NCBI GenBank assembly: GCA_016285215.1
Contig: JAEEQI010000007.1
Location: 1-28,301 of the forward strand
Direction: 5' to 3'
Source of the DNA: Bacteroidales bacterium
Lineage (GTDB): Bacteria > Bacteroidota > Bacteroidia > Bacteroidales > UBA932
Length of the DNA stretch: 28,301 nucleotides
The notes under the pieces are model-generated. The model was not told where the DNA came from. It did not search any database and worked only from the letters and a program-made list of their open reading frames with translations. Positions 14,273-22,716 of this stretch are shown here, one piece after another; positions within the stretch are counted from its first letter, which is position 1, and every line of letters begins with the position of its first letter. Made by a program: the position numbers and the translations under genes.

Positions 14273-16282
14273 ATGAAAAAAGCATTGATTATTATGATGT
14301 CTGCACTTTCCTTTGCAGCCTGTGCCCCCAAGAGCGGCGCTCCCGCACTGGATCTCACAGACCTGGACACCACTGTTAGCCCCAAGGCCGATTTTTATCA
14401 GTACGCCACCGGCGGCTGGCAGGTAAAGAACCCGCTCAAACCGGAGTTCTCCCGTTACGGAAGCTTTGACGCTCTCCGCGAACAGGCTCAGGAAAACCTG
14501 AACGCCCTGTTCCAGAGTATGACTTCCACCGAAGCCGCTTTTGGCACCGTGGACCAGAAGATTTCCGACCTTTACAAGATGGCTATGGACTCCACCAAGC
14601 GCAATGAACTGGGAGCCCAGCCCATCCAGCCTTATATCGCTGAGATTCAGGCCGTCCAGTCCAAAGAGGAACTGGCCAAGCTTCTTGGTAAAATGAACAT
14701 CTACGGAGACGGCGGCTTCTTTGGCGCCGGCGTAGAGGCCGACCTCACCAACAGCGATCTCCAGGTCCTTTACCTGGGCCAGGGCGGTCTGGGTATGGGA
14801 GACCGCGACTACTATCTGCTGGAAAGCAACAAGGCCCTCAAGGAGGGTTACGAGGCTTTCCTGGTAAAGGTGCTCAACCTTTGCGGCATCCAGAACGCAG
14901 AGACCGTAGCTGCCAAGGATCTGGCCTTTGAAACCGCAATGGCACAGATTGCCTGGCCCCGCGAGAAGAATCGCGACATGCAGGCCATCTACAACCCCAT
15001 GTCCACCGAGGAAATCTGCAAGGCCTGGCCCGAGCTTCGCTTTGACACCATGTGCGAAGTAGTGGGAATTGCCCCTCAGGAGAAGATCATCGTCCAGCAG
15101 CCTTCCTACTTCCAGGGCCTGAACGACCTCTTTGCCAAGACCGACATCGAAACCCTCAAGTCCTATCTGCTCTGCCAGTTCGTTTCCGGCCAGACCGGAG
15201 CCCTCTCCGACGAGTTCTACACCGCCTCCTGGGAGTTCTTCTCCCACCAGATGGCCGGCGCCCAGGAAGAGACTCCCCGCTGGAAGCGTGCTATGAGCGT
15301 TCCCAACAGCCTGCTGGGAGAAGCCGTGGGTAAGATGTACGTAGAGCGTTACTTCCCCGAGAGCTCCAAGCAGAAGATGGTTACCCTGGTAGAGAACCTC
15401 CGTACCGCCCTGGGTCAGCACATCACCGAGCTGGAGTGGATGAGCGAGGAAACCAAGGTCAAGGCCCAGGAGAAACTGGCCGCCTTCACCGTCAAGATTG
15501 GTTATCCCGACAAGTGGAAAGACTACAGCACCCTGGAGATCAATCCGGAGAACTCCTATTATGAGAACCTCCGCAACGCCAGCGCCTGGTATGTCAAGGA
15601 CAACCTGAGCAAGATGGGCCAGCCCACCGACAAGACCGAGTGGGGCATGACTCCCCAGACGGTGAACGCCTACTACAATCCCACCACCAACGAGATTTGC
15701 TTCCCGGCTGCCATCCTCCAGAAGCCCTTCTTTGATCCCAACGCAGACGAGCCCGTGAACTACGGTGGCATCGGTGTGGTCATTGGCCACGAGATGTCCC
15801 ACGGCTTTGACGACCAAGGTTCCATGTTCGACGCCAGCGGCAATATGAAGAACTGGTGGACCGCCGAAGACAAGGCCAAGTTTGACGCTCTGGGAGACAA
15901 GCTGGTAGCCCAGTTTGACGAGGTTGAGATTCTGCCCGGTGTACACGCCAACGGCCGTTACACCCTGGGTGAGAACATCGGTGACCACGGCGGCCTGTCC
16001 ATCGCTTTCACCGCTATGGAGAACGCCACCGCCGGCCAGAAGGATCCCATGATTGACGGCTTCACCCGTGCCCAGCGCTTCTACCTGAGCTACGGCGCCA
16101 TCTGGGCCCAGAACATCACCGACCAGGAGAAGGCCCGCCTTACCAATATGGACGTGCACTCGCTGGCCAAGAACCGCGTGAACGTATCCATCCGTAACTT
16201 CCAGACCTTCTTCGATGCCTTTGACGTGAAGGAGGGTGATCCTATGTTCCGTCCCGAGGCAGAGCGCGTCCACATTTGGTAG
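14273..16282 (+). CDS. pepO: M13-family zinc metallopeptidase lipoprotein (PepO/neprilysin type)
   Basis: A 669-aa secreted zinc endopeptidase that cleaves short peptides. The N-terminus MKKALIIMMSALSFAACAPK is a lipoprotein signal with lipobox SFAAC (Cys17), so it should be anchored to a membrane facing the periplasm or cell surface. The N-terminal M13 domain starts with the DFYQYATGGWQVKNP motif. The catalytic domain has the substrate-binding NAYYNPTTNEICFPAAILQ stretch, the zinc motif HEMSH (His506, Glu507, His510) in VIGHEMSHGFDDQGS, and the third ligand Glu567 in ENIGDHGGLS with Asp571. Length and C-terminus (ending in VHIW, where the family usually ends in a CxVW tail) fit; the terminal disulfide cysteine of mammalian members is absent. 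The permease gene downstream begins inside its last codons. Confidence 0.95.
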   Translation: MKKALIIMMSALSFAACAPKSGAPALDLTDLDTTVSPKADFYQYATGGWQVKNPLKPEFSRYGSFDALREQAQENLNALFQSMTSTEAAFGTVDQKISDLYKMAMDSTKRNELGAQPIQPYIAEIQAVQSKEELAKLLGKMNIYGDGGFFGAGVEADLTNSDLQVLYLGQGGLGMGDRDYYLLESNKALKEGYEAFLVKVLNLCGIQNAETVAAKDLAFETAMAQIAWPREKNRDMQAIYNPMSTEEICKAWPELRFDTMCEVVGIAPQEKIIVQQPSYFQGLNDLFAKTDIETLKSYLLCQFVSGQTGALSDEFYTASWEFFSHQMAGAQEETPRWKRAMSVPNSLLGEAVGKMYVERYFPESSKQKMVTLVENLRTALGQHITELEWMSEETKVKAQEKLAAFTVKIGYPDKWKDYSTLEINPENSYYENLRNASAWYVKDNLSKMGQPTDKTEWGMTPQTVNAYYNPTTNEICFPAAILQKPFFDPNADEPVNYGGIGVVIGHEMSHGFDDQGSMFDASGNMKNWWTAEDKAKFDALGDKLVAQFDEVEILPGVHANGRYTLGENIGDHGGLSIAFTAMENATAGQKDPMIDGFTRAQRFYLSYGAIWAQNITDQEKARLTNMDVHSLAKNRVNVSIRNFQTFFDAFDVKEGDPMFRPEAERVHIW

Positions 16283-17400
16283 CGGATCGCTTCATATCGA
16301 GAAAACTGACTTTTCAAGGAAACGTGGCGGCGGTGGCAATCGCCGTCAGTTTCTTTGTTATCATCGTGGCAGTGGCCGTCAGCTCCGGTTTCCGGCATCA
16401 GATCCGGGAGGGAGTGGCGGCCATGGCCGGCGATGTAACCATTGCCCCGTTCCCCTCGGGGACCGATGACCCCGAATCGTTGCCCGTGCATCTTCCCGAA
16501 GAGGAGGCCATCCGGGCTCTTCCCGGGGTAGTGGACATAAAGCCCGTAGCCGTGCGGGCCGGCATTGTGAAAAACGGGGAAACCGTACACGGTGTTCTGG
16601 TAAAGGGACTCCCCAACCAGTCCGGGGAAGACCTTTCCGTCTCCATCCCGCAGCGCCTTGGCGAAATCCTGGGCGTAGGGGTAGGGGACGACTTAACTAC
16701 CTACTTTGTGGGAGAGAAACTCCGGGTGCGCAAGTTCCACATCACGGAAGTCCACCGGGACCTCTTGGAACTGGACGACAACCTGCTGGTCTATGCCCGC
16801 CTGGAAGATATCCAGCGTCTCAATGGCTGGACGCAGGAGGAAGCCTCCTCCCTGGAAGTGAGCATCCGGGAAGGGGCCGATGCCAACAGGCTGGCCGTGA
16901 ATATCGGCTCTCTCCTGGAAGACTATTACGTACTGTCTTCCCGGCAGAGTTATCCGCACGTTTTTGACTGGCTGGACCTGTTGGATTACAACGTAATCAT
17001 TATCCTCATTCTGATGACGGTGGTGGCCGGTTTCAATATGGTGAGCGGCCTTCTGATTATGCTTCTGAGAAACATCTCCACCGTAGGAACCCTCAAGACC
17101 CTGGGAATGGACAACCGCGCCATTGGCCGGCTCTTTGTGCGGATAGGGGCCAAGGCGGTGCTTAAGGGTATGCTCATTGGCAATGCCGCCGCCCTGCTGT
17201 TCTGCCTGTTGCAGGGCACCCTGCATCTCATTCCCCTGGACCCGGCCAATTACTTTGTGTCCTGGGTCCCGGTAAGGGTTAGTCTGTTATGGATAATAGG
17301 GGCCGATGCCATAGCCTTCGCCGGCATCCTCCTGCTTTTGTGGCTGCCTTCCCGCGTGGTGGCCCGAATTGACCCGGCCCAAACGGTCAAGGCCGACTGA
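16276..17400 (+). CDS. LolC/E-type ABC transporter permease (FtsX family)
   Basis: A 374-aa inner-membrane permease of the MacB/FtsX/LolC-E class, which moves lipoproteins or other hydrophobic substrates from the inner membrane. One N-terminal helix (about residues 18-40, VAIAVSFFVIIVAVAVSSGF) is followed by a large periplasmic domain (about 45-235) and three C-terminal helices (about 238-262, 290-312, 328-352), the usual 1+3 layout. The GTLKTLGMDNRAIGRLF cytoplasmic loop and the AQTVKAD end are typical. The only possible start in frame is TTG at 16276, overlapping the peptidase stop by seven bases; upstream the frame is closed by a TGA at 16237. No ATPase (LolD-like) gene is near, so it must use one encoded elsewhere. 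It ends 1 bp before the convergent transglycosylase stop. Confidence 0.87.
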   Translation: MVADRFISRKLTFQGNVAAVAIAVSFFVIIVAVAVSSGFRHQIREGVAAMAGDVTIAPFPSGTDDPESLPVHLPEEEAIRALPGVVDIKPVAVRAGIVKNGETVHGVLVKGLPNQSGEDLSVSIPQRLGEILGVGVGDDLTTYFVGEKLRVRKFHITEVHRDLLELDDNLLVYARLEDIQRLNGWTQEEASSLEVSIREGADANRLAVNIGSLLEDYYVLSSRQSYPHVFDWLDLLDYNVIIILILMTVVAGFNMVSGLLIMLLRNISTVGTLKTLGMDNRAIGRLFVRIGAKAVLKGMLIGNAAALLFCLLQGTLHLIPLDPANYFVSWVPVRVSLLWIIGADAIAFAGILLLLWLPSRVVARIDPAQTVKAD

Positions 17401-17401
17401 T

Positions 17402-18325
17402 CTAGCGGGGATACAGTTTACTATAATAAGAATAGGTGTTGAGGACATTCTCCACGTAGGCACGGGTGTGATGTCCTTCCGGAAGCTGCGTCTTGATGTT
17501 GTCCCAGCGGGAGGCGTCCAGCCCCTGGGCCTGGGCCTCTTCAATGAGCTGTCCCACCTTGCCTTCTCCCATATTGTAGGCGGCCAGGGCAAACTTGGTG
17601 GCTTCCACGGGGTCGGAGGCCGTATCAGAGAACATCTTCTCCAGCTTTTTCAGATAGCGGGAGCCCACGCCAATATTGGCCGAAGGGTTGAGCAGCATCT
17701 CGGCCGTATAGCGCTTGCTGCGGATCTGCATCAGACCCAGGGCGCCCTTGGAGGAGTTGGCGTCGTTGTGGAAGCGGGACTCGTGGTACACCACGGCGGC
17801 CAGCAGACGCCAGTCCCAGCCTATGCTGTCGGCACTGGCGCGGAGGATGTTGTCGTACTGGCTTATGGAGGTAAGACTCACCGTTTTCCCGGAGAAATAC
17901 CGCTTCTGCATACGGTTGAAACGGGCCGAAGCCGTGAGTTCGGTAATCCACTGATTGATATGGCGGAGGGCTTCCACCTCGTCTTCCCGCACGGCCCAGA
18001 CGCTGCCGTCGGCAAATGCGCGGGAGGTGGCCAGACCGTCCAGAAGGCTGTCCGGAGGATCGTTGGCTACCACCATGTCCAGGTTGCCGTTCCGGAGCGA
18101 ATCCAGCACGCTAAGATCCCGGCAGAGGATGATATTTACATCCAGTCCCTTGTCATCTGCGTATTTGTTAACCAGCGAACGGTGGAAAGCGTCGTCCTGG
18201 GTAGGGATGGCGCAGCGGAGGGTTTCTTCCGGCGGGGGTGCGTTGACAATCTTGGTACTTCTAATCGGGATGAGCAGAAGGACCAGTGCCAGCGCGGCCG
18301 CGTATGCCAGGGTTCTGCGTTTCAT
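17402..18325 (-). CDS. MltF-like membrane-bound lytic transglycosylase with shortened substrate-binding domain
   Basis: A 307-aa peptidoglycan lytic transglycosylase. An N-terminal hydrophobic segment (residues 7-20) acts as signal or anchor. A transporter-type binding module (SBP_bac_3) covers about 35-130, with an ISQYDNILRASADSIGWDW linker after it. The SLT catalytic domain follows with Glu182 in AVVYHESRFHNDA, the GALGLMQ motif at 195-201, NPSANIGVGSRYL, and FALAAYNMGEGKV. This matches MltF, but typical MltF proteins are around 450 aa and their binding module about twice as long. Here its N-terminal lobe appears largely missing, with no frameshift visible. The gene starts 4 nt after the porin stop, so the two are probably one transcript. 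Confidence 0.88.
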   Translation of the reverse strand: MKRRTLAYAAALALVLLLIPIRSTKIVNAPPPEETLRCAIPTQDDAFHRSLVNKYADDKGLDVNIILCRDLSVLDSLRNGNLDMVVANDPPDSLLDGLATSRAFADGSVWAVREDEVEALRHINQWITELTASARFNRMQKRYFSGKTVSLTSISQYDNILRASADSIGWDWRLLAAVVYHESRFHNDANSSKGALGLMQIRSKRYTAEMLLNPSANIGVGSRYLKKLEKMFSDTASDPVEATKFALAAYNMGEGKVGQLIEEAQAQGLDASRWDNIKTQLPEGHHTRAYVENVLNTYSYYSKLYPR

Positions 18326-18329
18326 ACCA

Positions 18330-20969
18330 TTAGAATCTTAAGCCTCCGGAGCTGGAGGAACTTCTTCCTCCTGAAGAGCCGCCACCGCTGCCCAAGGAGG
18401 AACTGGCCCGGGCCGAAAGGGTCTTGGCAGCACCCAGGCGAGGGTAGAAGGGCCAGCTTACGCCCACTTTGATCATAGCGGGCGCCTGGATATAATGGTG
18501 GGCTGTGAAGTAGTCGTGGGTCTGCATAGGCCAACCCTTACCGGCGTTCTCCCACTTGATGAAGATGCAGCATTTCTTCCACTGCATATTTACAAAGACA
18601 TCAAAGATGGGCGTGTTACCGTATTGTTCTTCGTTCTGCTGGTGGAAGACTCCGGCCACCGGGTTATAGGCAGGGGCGTACCACAGCGTGTTGTAGCGGA
18701 CATTGGCGCCAATCTGCATCTGCAGCACCTTGGGGTCTACGATATTGAGCTGAACATACCAGCGCAGGTTGAGGGCCAGAAGGGGAAGCGGCAGCACCTC
18801 TTTGTTGGAAGAGAACTGCAGCAGGGCCGAATTCTCCAGGTGCACCGGTCCAAACACGAAATCCTTGGTAAGGCCGGCCGAGAGTACGCTCATAGGCTCT
18901 ACATTTTGCCTTGCAACGGCCAGGGTATCGTAGTAGATGTTGTTTTTGAGAAGGGCATATCCCACGTGGGCGTGGAGCCTCCATCGGGGGATGTCCAGGC
19001 GGCCCTGAATGCGTGTGGTGGATACTTTGGAGAAATCGTTGTTCCACTTGAAGTGGTTGGAGTAGAAGTGCTGCTCGTAAAACTCCGGTTCCTGCAGGCG
19101 GGTCTCAAAGTGGGCGCTCAGGGAGATGGGGCTGCCGGGATCCCGTCTGAAGGGATAGAAGCTGACCTTGGCGTTGGCCCGCACAAAGAAGTCTCCGGCT
19201 TCGGCCCCGGCAAAGTTGATGAGGCCGGTGGCATCCCACTGGAGGTATCGGCCCAGAAGGCCTTCGGCCCCTACATAGGTGTAGAAGCTGTTCCATTTGT
19301 GGGTGTTGTTCTTGTAGAGGACCTCGTTGGGCGACTGGAGGTAGAAGGTCTGGAACCGGTTGCCTATACCGCCTTCTATCTTGGAGACCAGGGCGTTCTC
19401 CTTCCAGGGCTGGAAGCGCAGGAAGAGGCGGTTCTCCAGCCTCATTGTACGGAGGGAGTCGGCGCTCTTGTTGGGGTTGATGAAGAACTGGTCCCGGTAG
19501 AACTGGCTCAGGTACGTGTCCGTATTGTCTGCGTACTTCTTGGAATAGGTGCTGTACTCCGAAGACGTGCCGATGTAACCTGTGGTGATGTTGGTATTCA
19601 CCGTATCGGACGGCACCCAGGTGGTGTCTCCGCGGTGACGCAGTTTCTCAATGAAATCGAAGGGGATGCGGTAGCTTTGGTCGTAGAAGACGGTCATCTT
19701 CTTGAAGCGGTTGCTGGCGGCAGCCAGATTCACGTCCACTTCCCGCACGTCTACCAGCGTATCCAGAATCCAGTAATTGTCCTTGGCACCGCCGCTCTCC
19801 GTGCGCGATCCGTGGTTGTAGATGAAACCGCCGTGGGCCAGGTATTTCTTGCCCAGGTAGTTGCCGCTCACAAAGTAGTTGCGGTTGTCCGTGTGCTCGT
19901 TCTTGAGGATACCGGCGCCGCCGTAACGCTTCATTTCGGCCGTTACGTTGAGGGCCGGCAGGATGTTCTGGGTGGTGAGTACGCGGAAGGCATCGGCCGC
20001 TACGGTCTGGTTGGAGAAGATGTTGCCGTAGTACTCCAGCTCCGTGTAAGGGGTCTTGGTATTGAACTGGGGCAGGTTGTCCGGCGTGTAGGACCAGGTC
20101 TCCAGATTCCGGTAGTAGGACGTGGTGGTTTCCTTGTCCCTGAGGAACCAGTTGTAGGTCTGGGCGGCCGAACCGGGCATACCCAGCCAGGTGGCTCCCA
20201 CGTCTTCCCGCATAAAGGGATAGTCGTAGAAGTGGTAGTTGTACGTGGTATCCCACTCAAAGAGGGCTATGCTGTTGTAATAGCGGTCGTGTTTCCAGGT
20301 AACCAGGCGCTTGTACAGCAGGGAATCGGGCAGGTAGGAGGTTTCCAGGATACGCGGAGTGTTCTGGATAATGCTGTCCTTGCGGCGCTGGAGGCTGTCT
20401 TTGCGGTGGAGGATGGAGTCCTGGCGGCGGCGCAGGGCGGGAAGTGTCACGTTCTCGTTGGTCCAGCGCTTTCTTTCGGCCCGGGTCATAGAAGCCCATT
20501 TCTTGTCCCAGGCGGCTTTGGCGGCTGCCGTAGAATCGGCCAGGAACAGGGAGTCAATGCGGGGCCAGATGAGGCTGTCGCCTTCGGCCTTTAACGAATC
20601 CACCACCCAGCGGTGGGTGTAGCTGTCTTTGGTGGCCACATACCACTCGTAAAGGAAAGGGTTTGTGTACTGCAGGCTGTCCGGCACGCGCATAGTGTCT
20701 CTGGCAAAGACCTTGGGAAGGGTGTCCGGTACGTCTCCAAAGAGATCGAACTCTTCTTCTTCCACCAGGGCGGTGTCTATCTTGGCTTTCTTGACCACGG
20801 TATCCCGTACCGCCGCCGTATCCCGTTTTACCACCACGGTGTCCTTGGCTGCGCCCGGGAAATAGGAGTGCAGGCGGGACACCCGGGAGGCTTCCACCCC
20901 CACGGTCTGAGCCGCAATGCTTCCCGCTATGGCCAGCGGAACCAATATGTCACTCCATATCTTTGCCAT
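18330..20969 (-). CDS. Large putative porin (Porin_10-like outer-membrane beta-barrel)
   Basis: An 879-aa outer-membrane protein. A signal sequence (about residues 1-22, to SIAAQT) precedes a Lys/Asp/Thr-rich periplasmic stretch (DTVVVKRDTAAVRDTVV). Three tandem heptads follow at 181-201 (RRQDSIL, HRKDSLQ, RRKDSII), likely a short helical or coiled segment. From about residue 210 it shows the alternating, aromatic-rich strands of the Bacteroidota putative-porin family, with YDYPFMREDVGATWLGMPGS near residue 250 and repeated Tyr/Trp hairpins. The last strand (AMIKVGVSWPFYPR) is followed by 34 residues of Ser/Gly low complexity ending LRF. That tail is unusual for this family. A -7 box ends 7 nt before the ATG. 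The lytic transglycosylase gene follows after 4 nt. Confidence 0.82.
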   Translation of the reverse strand: MAKIWSDILVPLAIAGSIAAQTVGVEASRVSRLHSYFPGAAKDTVVVKRDTAAVRDTVVKKAKIDTALVEEEEFDLFGDVPDTLPKVFARDTMRVPDSLQYTNPFLYEWYVATKDSYTHRWVVDSLKAEGDSLIWPRIDSLFLADSTAAAKAAWDKKWASMTRAERKRWTNENVTLPALRRRQDSILHRKDSLQRRKDSIIQNTPRILETSYLPDSLLYKRLVTWKHDRYYNSIALFEWDTTYNYHFYDYPFMREDVGATWLGMPGSAAQTYNWFLRDKETTTSYYRNLETWSYTPDNLPQFNTKTPYTELEYYGNIFSNQTVAADAFRVLTTQNILPALNVTAEMKRYGGAGILKNEHTDNRNYFVSGNYLGKKYLAHGGFIYNHGSRTESGGAKDNYWILDTLVDVREVDVNLAAASNRFKKMTVFYDQSYRIPFDFIEKLRHRGDTTWVPSDTVNTNITTGYIGTSSEYSTYSKKYADNTDTYLSQFYRDQFFINPNKSADSLRTMRLENRLFLRFQPWKENALVSKIEGGIGNRFQTFYLQSPNEVLYKNNTHKWNSFYTYVGAEGLLGRYLQWDATGLINFAGAEAGDFFVRANAKVSFYPFRRDPGSPISLSAHFETRLQEPEFYEQHFYSNHFKWNNDFSKVSTTRIQGRLDIPRWRLHAHVGYALLKNNIYYDTLAVARQNVEPMSVLSAGLTKDFVFGPVHLENSALLQFSSNKEVLPLPLLALNLRWYVQLNIVDPKVLQMQIGANVRYNTLWYAPAYNPVAGVFHQQNEEQYGNTPIFDVFVNMQWKKCCIFIKWENAGKGWPMQTHDYFTAHHYIQAPAMIKVGVSWPFYPRLGAAKTLSARASSSLGSGGGSSGGRSSSSSGGLRF

Positions 20970-20976
20970 ATCCCCG

Positions 20977-20984
20977 CAAAGTTA
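20977..20984 (-). promoter_or_regulatory. Porin promoter, -7 box 7 nt from the start codon
   Basis: The minus strand reads TAACTTTG, a perfect TAnnTTTG, followed by CGGGGAT and the porin ATG. As at tatD, this leaves at most a few bases of leader. The -33 region overlaps the -7 box of the divergent fumarase gene. Confidence 0.6.
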
Positions 20985-20997
20985 CGAATAATATTCT

Positions 20998-21005
20998 TAT
21001 ATTTG
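20998..21005 (+). promoter_or_regulatory. Fumarase promoter (-7 box)
   Basis: A perfect TATATTTG, 25 nt before the fumarase ATG. It lies 13 nt from the divergent porin box, so the two promoters overlap back to back within the 61-bp gap. Confidence 0.65.
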
Positions 21006-21030
21006 TAAAGTTAAAACTATTACAACTTTT

Positions 21031-22659
21031 ATGGCAGATTTTAAATACGCGCCCATGTTCCAGCTTGGCGCAGATACTACAGAGTACTACAAGATTCCCG
21101 GTTCCGAGAAACTCGTTTCCACCGGTGACTTCGAGGGTCACAAGATCCTGAAAGTGAGCCCCGAGGCTCTTACGCTGGTGGCCCAGCAGTCTTTCCACGA
21201 CTGCCAGTTTATGCTGCGCCGTGCCCACAACCTCCAGGTGGCCAAGATCCTTAGCGACCCTGAGGCCTCCGACAACGACAAGTATGTGGCCCTGCAGTTC
21301 CTCCGCAATGCAGAGACTTCTGTAAAGGGCGTGCTTCCCTTCTGCCAGGACACCGGTACCGCCATTATCCACGGAGAAAAAGGCCAGCAGGTCTGGACGG
21401 GCTTTGAAGATGAGGAAGCCCTTTCGAAGGGTGTGTTCAACTGCTACACCCAGGAGAACCTCCGCTACAGCCAGAACGCTCCGCTGGATATGTACAACGA
21501 GGTCAATACCAAGTGCAACCTCCCGGCCCAGATTGACATTGAGGCCACCTGCGGCAACGAGTATCATTTCATTATGGTAGCCAAGGGCGGCGGCAGCGCC
21601 AACAAGACGTATTTCTATCCTATGACCAAGGCCACCATCCAGAACGAAGGCACCCTCATTCCCTTCCTGGTGGAGAAGATGCGTTCCCTGGGTACGGCAG
21701 CCTGCCCTCCCTATCACATTGCCTTTGTCATTGGCGGCACCTCGGCCGAAAAGAACCTCCTCACCGTAAAGCTGGCCAGCATCAAGTTCTATGATAACCT
21801 GCCCACCACCGGAGACGAGACCGGCCGCGCCTTCCGCGATATCGACCTGGAAGAAAAGCTCCTGAAGGAGGCCCAGAAGATCGGCCTGGGTGCCCAGTTC
21901 GGCGGCAAGTACCTGGCCCACGATATCCGCGTAGTCCGTCTGCCGCGCCACGGTGCCAGCTGCCCCATCGGTATGGGCGTAAGCTGCAGCGCAGACCGCA
22001 ACATCAAGTCCAAGATCAACGCAGACGGCGTCTGGATTGAGAAGATGGACACCAACCCCTCTGAGCTGATCCCCGAAGCTCTTCGCCGTCCCGGTGAAGG
22101 TCCCAAGGGCATTGAGATAGACCTGGACAAGGGTATTGATTCCGTAAGGGCAGAACTTACTAAGTATGCCGTAGGTACCCGTGTCAACCTGAAGGGCACC
22201 ATCATTGTGGCCCGTGACATTGCCCACGCCAAGCTCAAGGCCCGTCTGGATGCCGGCGAGGATATGCCCGCTTACTTCAAGGACCATCCCATCCTGTATG
22301 CCGGTCCGGCCAAGACTCCGGCTGGTATGCCTTGCGGCTCTATGGGTCCCACCACAGCCAACCGTATGGACCCGTATGTAGATGAATTCCAAGATCACGG
22401 CGCTTCCCTGGTTATGATTGCCAAGGGTAACCGTTCCCAGGTGGTCACCGACGCCTGCAAGAAGCACGGCGGTTTCTACCTGGGTACCATCGGTGGCGTA
22501 GCCGCCGTCCTCTCCCAGAGCAGCATCCGCAGCATCGAGTGCGTAGAGTATCCCGAGCTGGGTATGGAAGCCATCTGGAAGATCACGGTGGAAGATTTCC
22601 CTGCCTTCATCCTCGTGGACGACAAGGGAAATGACTTCTTCAAGACCATTGGCTTGTAA
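21031..22659 (+). CDS. Class I fumarate hydratase (iron-sulfur)
   Basis: Converts fumarate and malate in the reductive or oxidative TCA branch in the cytoplasm. The 542-aa single-chain protein is the class I form (both alpha and beta parts fused), which uses an oxygen-sensitive [4Fe-4S] cluster. The three cluster cysteines are visible: Cys105 in LPFCQDTGT, Cys225 in TAACPPYH and Cys311 in ASCPIGMG, near the positions known from E. coli FumA. The C-terminal beta part carries [20 protein letters not shown] and an IGGVAAVL stretch. It has a perfect -7 box 25 nt upstream. A rubredoxin gene follows after 57 nt with a terminator behind it, so they may share a transcript. An oxygen-labile fumarase fits an anaerobe making succinate. 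Confidence 0.95.
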   Translation: MADFKYAPMFQLGADTTEYYKIPGSEKLVSTGDFEGHKILKVSPEALTLVAQQSFHDCQFMLRRAHNLQVAKILSDPEASDNDKYVALQFLRNAETSVKGVLPFCQDTGTAIIHGEKGQQVWTGFEDEEALSKGVFNCYTQENLRYSQNAPLDMYNEVNTKCNLPAQIDIEATCGNEYHFIMVAKGGGSANKTYFYPMTKATIQNEGTLIPFLVEKMRSLGTAACPPYHIAFVIGGTSAEKNLLTVKLASIKFYDNLPTTGDETGRAFRDIDLEEKLLKEAQKIGLGAQFGGKYLAHDIRVVRLPRHGASCPIGMGVSCSADRNIKSKINADGVWIEKMDTNPSELIPEALRRPGEGPKGIEIDLDKGIDSVRAELTKYAVGTRVNLKGTIIVARDIAHAKLKARLDAGEDMPAYFKDHPILYAGPAKTPAGMPCGSMGPTTANRMDPYVDEFQDHGASLVMIAKGNRSQVVTDACKKHGGFYLGTIGGVAAVLSQSSIRSIECVEYPELGMEAIWKITVEDFPAFILVDDKGNDFFKTIGL

Positions 22660-22660
22660 T

Positions 22661-22698
22661 TGTCATACCGAGCGAAGCGAGCGTATCTCAAAAAGACA
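22661..22698. repeat. Short GAGCGAAGCGAG-type dispersed repeat
   Basis: The sequence around CGAGCGAAGCGAGCG (22669-22683) contains the direct repeat CGAGCG-AAG-CGAGCG, flanked by ATAC (22665-22668) and GTAT (22683-22686). It looks like the GAGCGAAGCGA-containing intergenic repeat seen widely in bacteria, including Bacteroidota. It fills most of the 57-nt gap between fumarase and rubredoxin. One copy only is seen in this window. Confidence 0.5.
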
Positions 22699-22716
22699 CA
22701 CTAATCACTATCTGAT

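Noticed and set aside
14222..16273. A 683-codon open frame antisense to the M13 peptidase gene.
   Set aside because: It mirrors the codon bias of the peptidase gene, has no domain, and spans the peptidase promoter. The sense strand has clear catalytic motifs.
17402..18325. A frameshift as cause of the short transglycosylase.
   Set aside because: The gene begins with a proper signal segment 4 nt after the porin stop, and no second fragment of a binding domain was seen in other frames nearby.
18495..20594. A 699-codon open frame antisense to the porin gene.
   Set aside because: Same reason: Val/Gly-rich shadow with no signal, domain or promoter.
20950..22467. A long open frame antisense to fumarase.
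   Set aside because: It is a shadow of a highly biased coding sequence; the protein is low-complexity Gly/Val/Leu with no recognisable motif.
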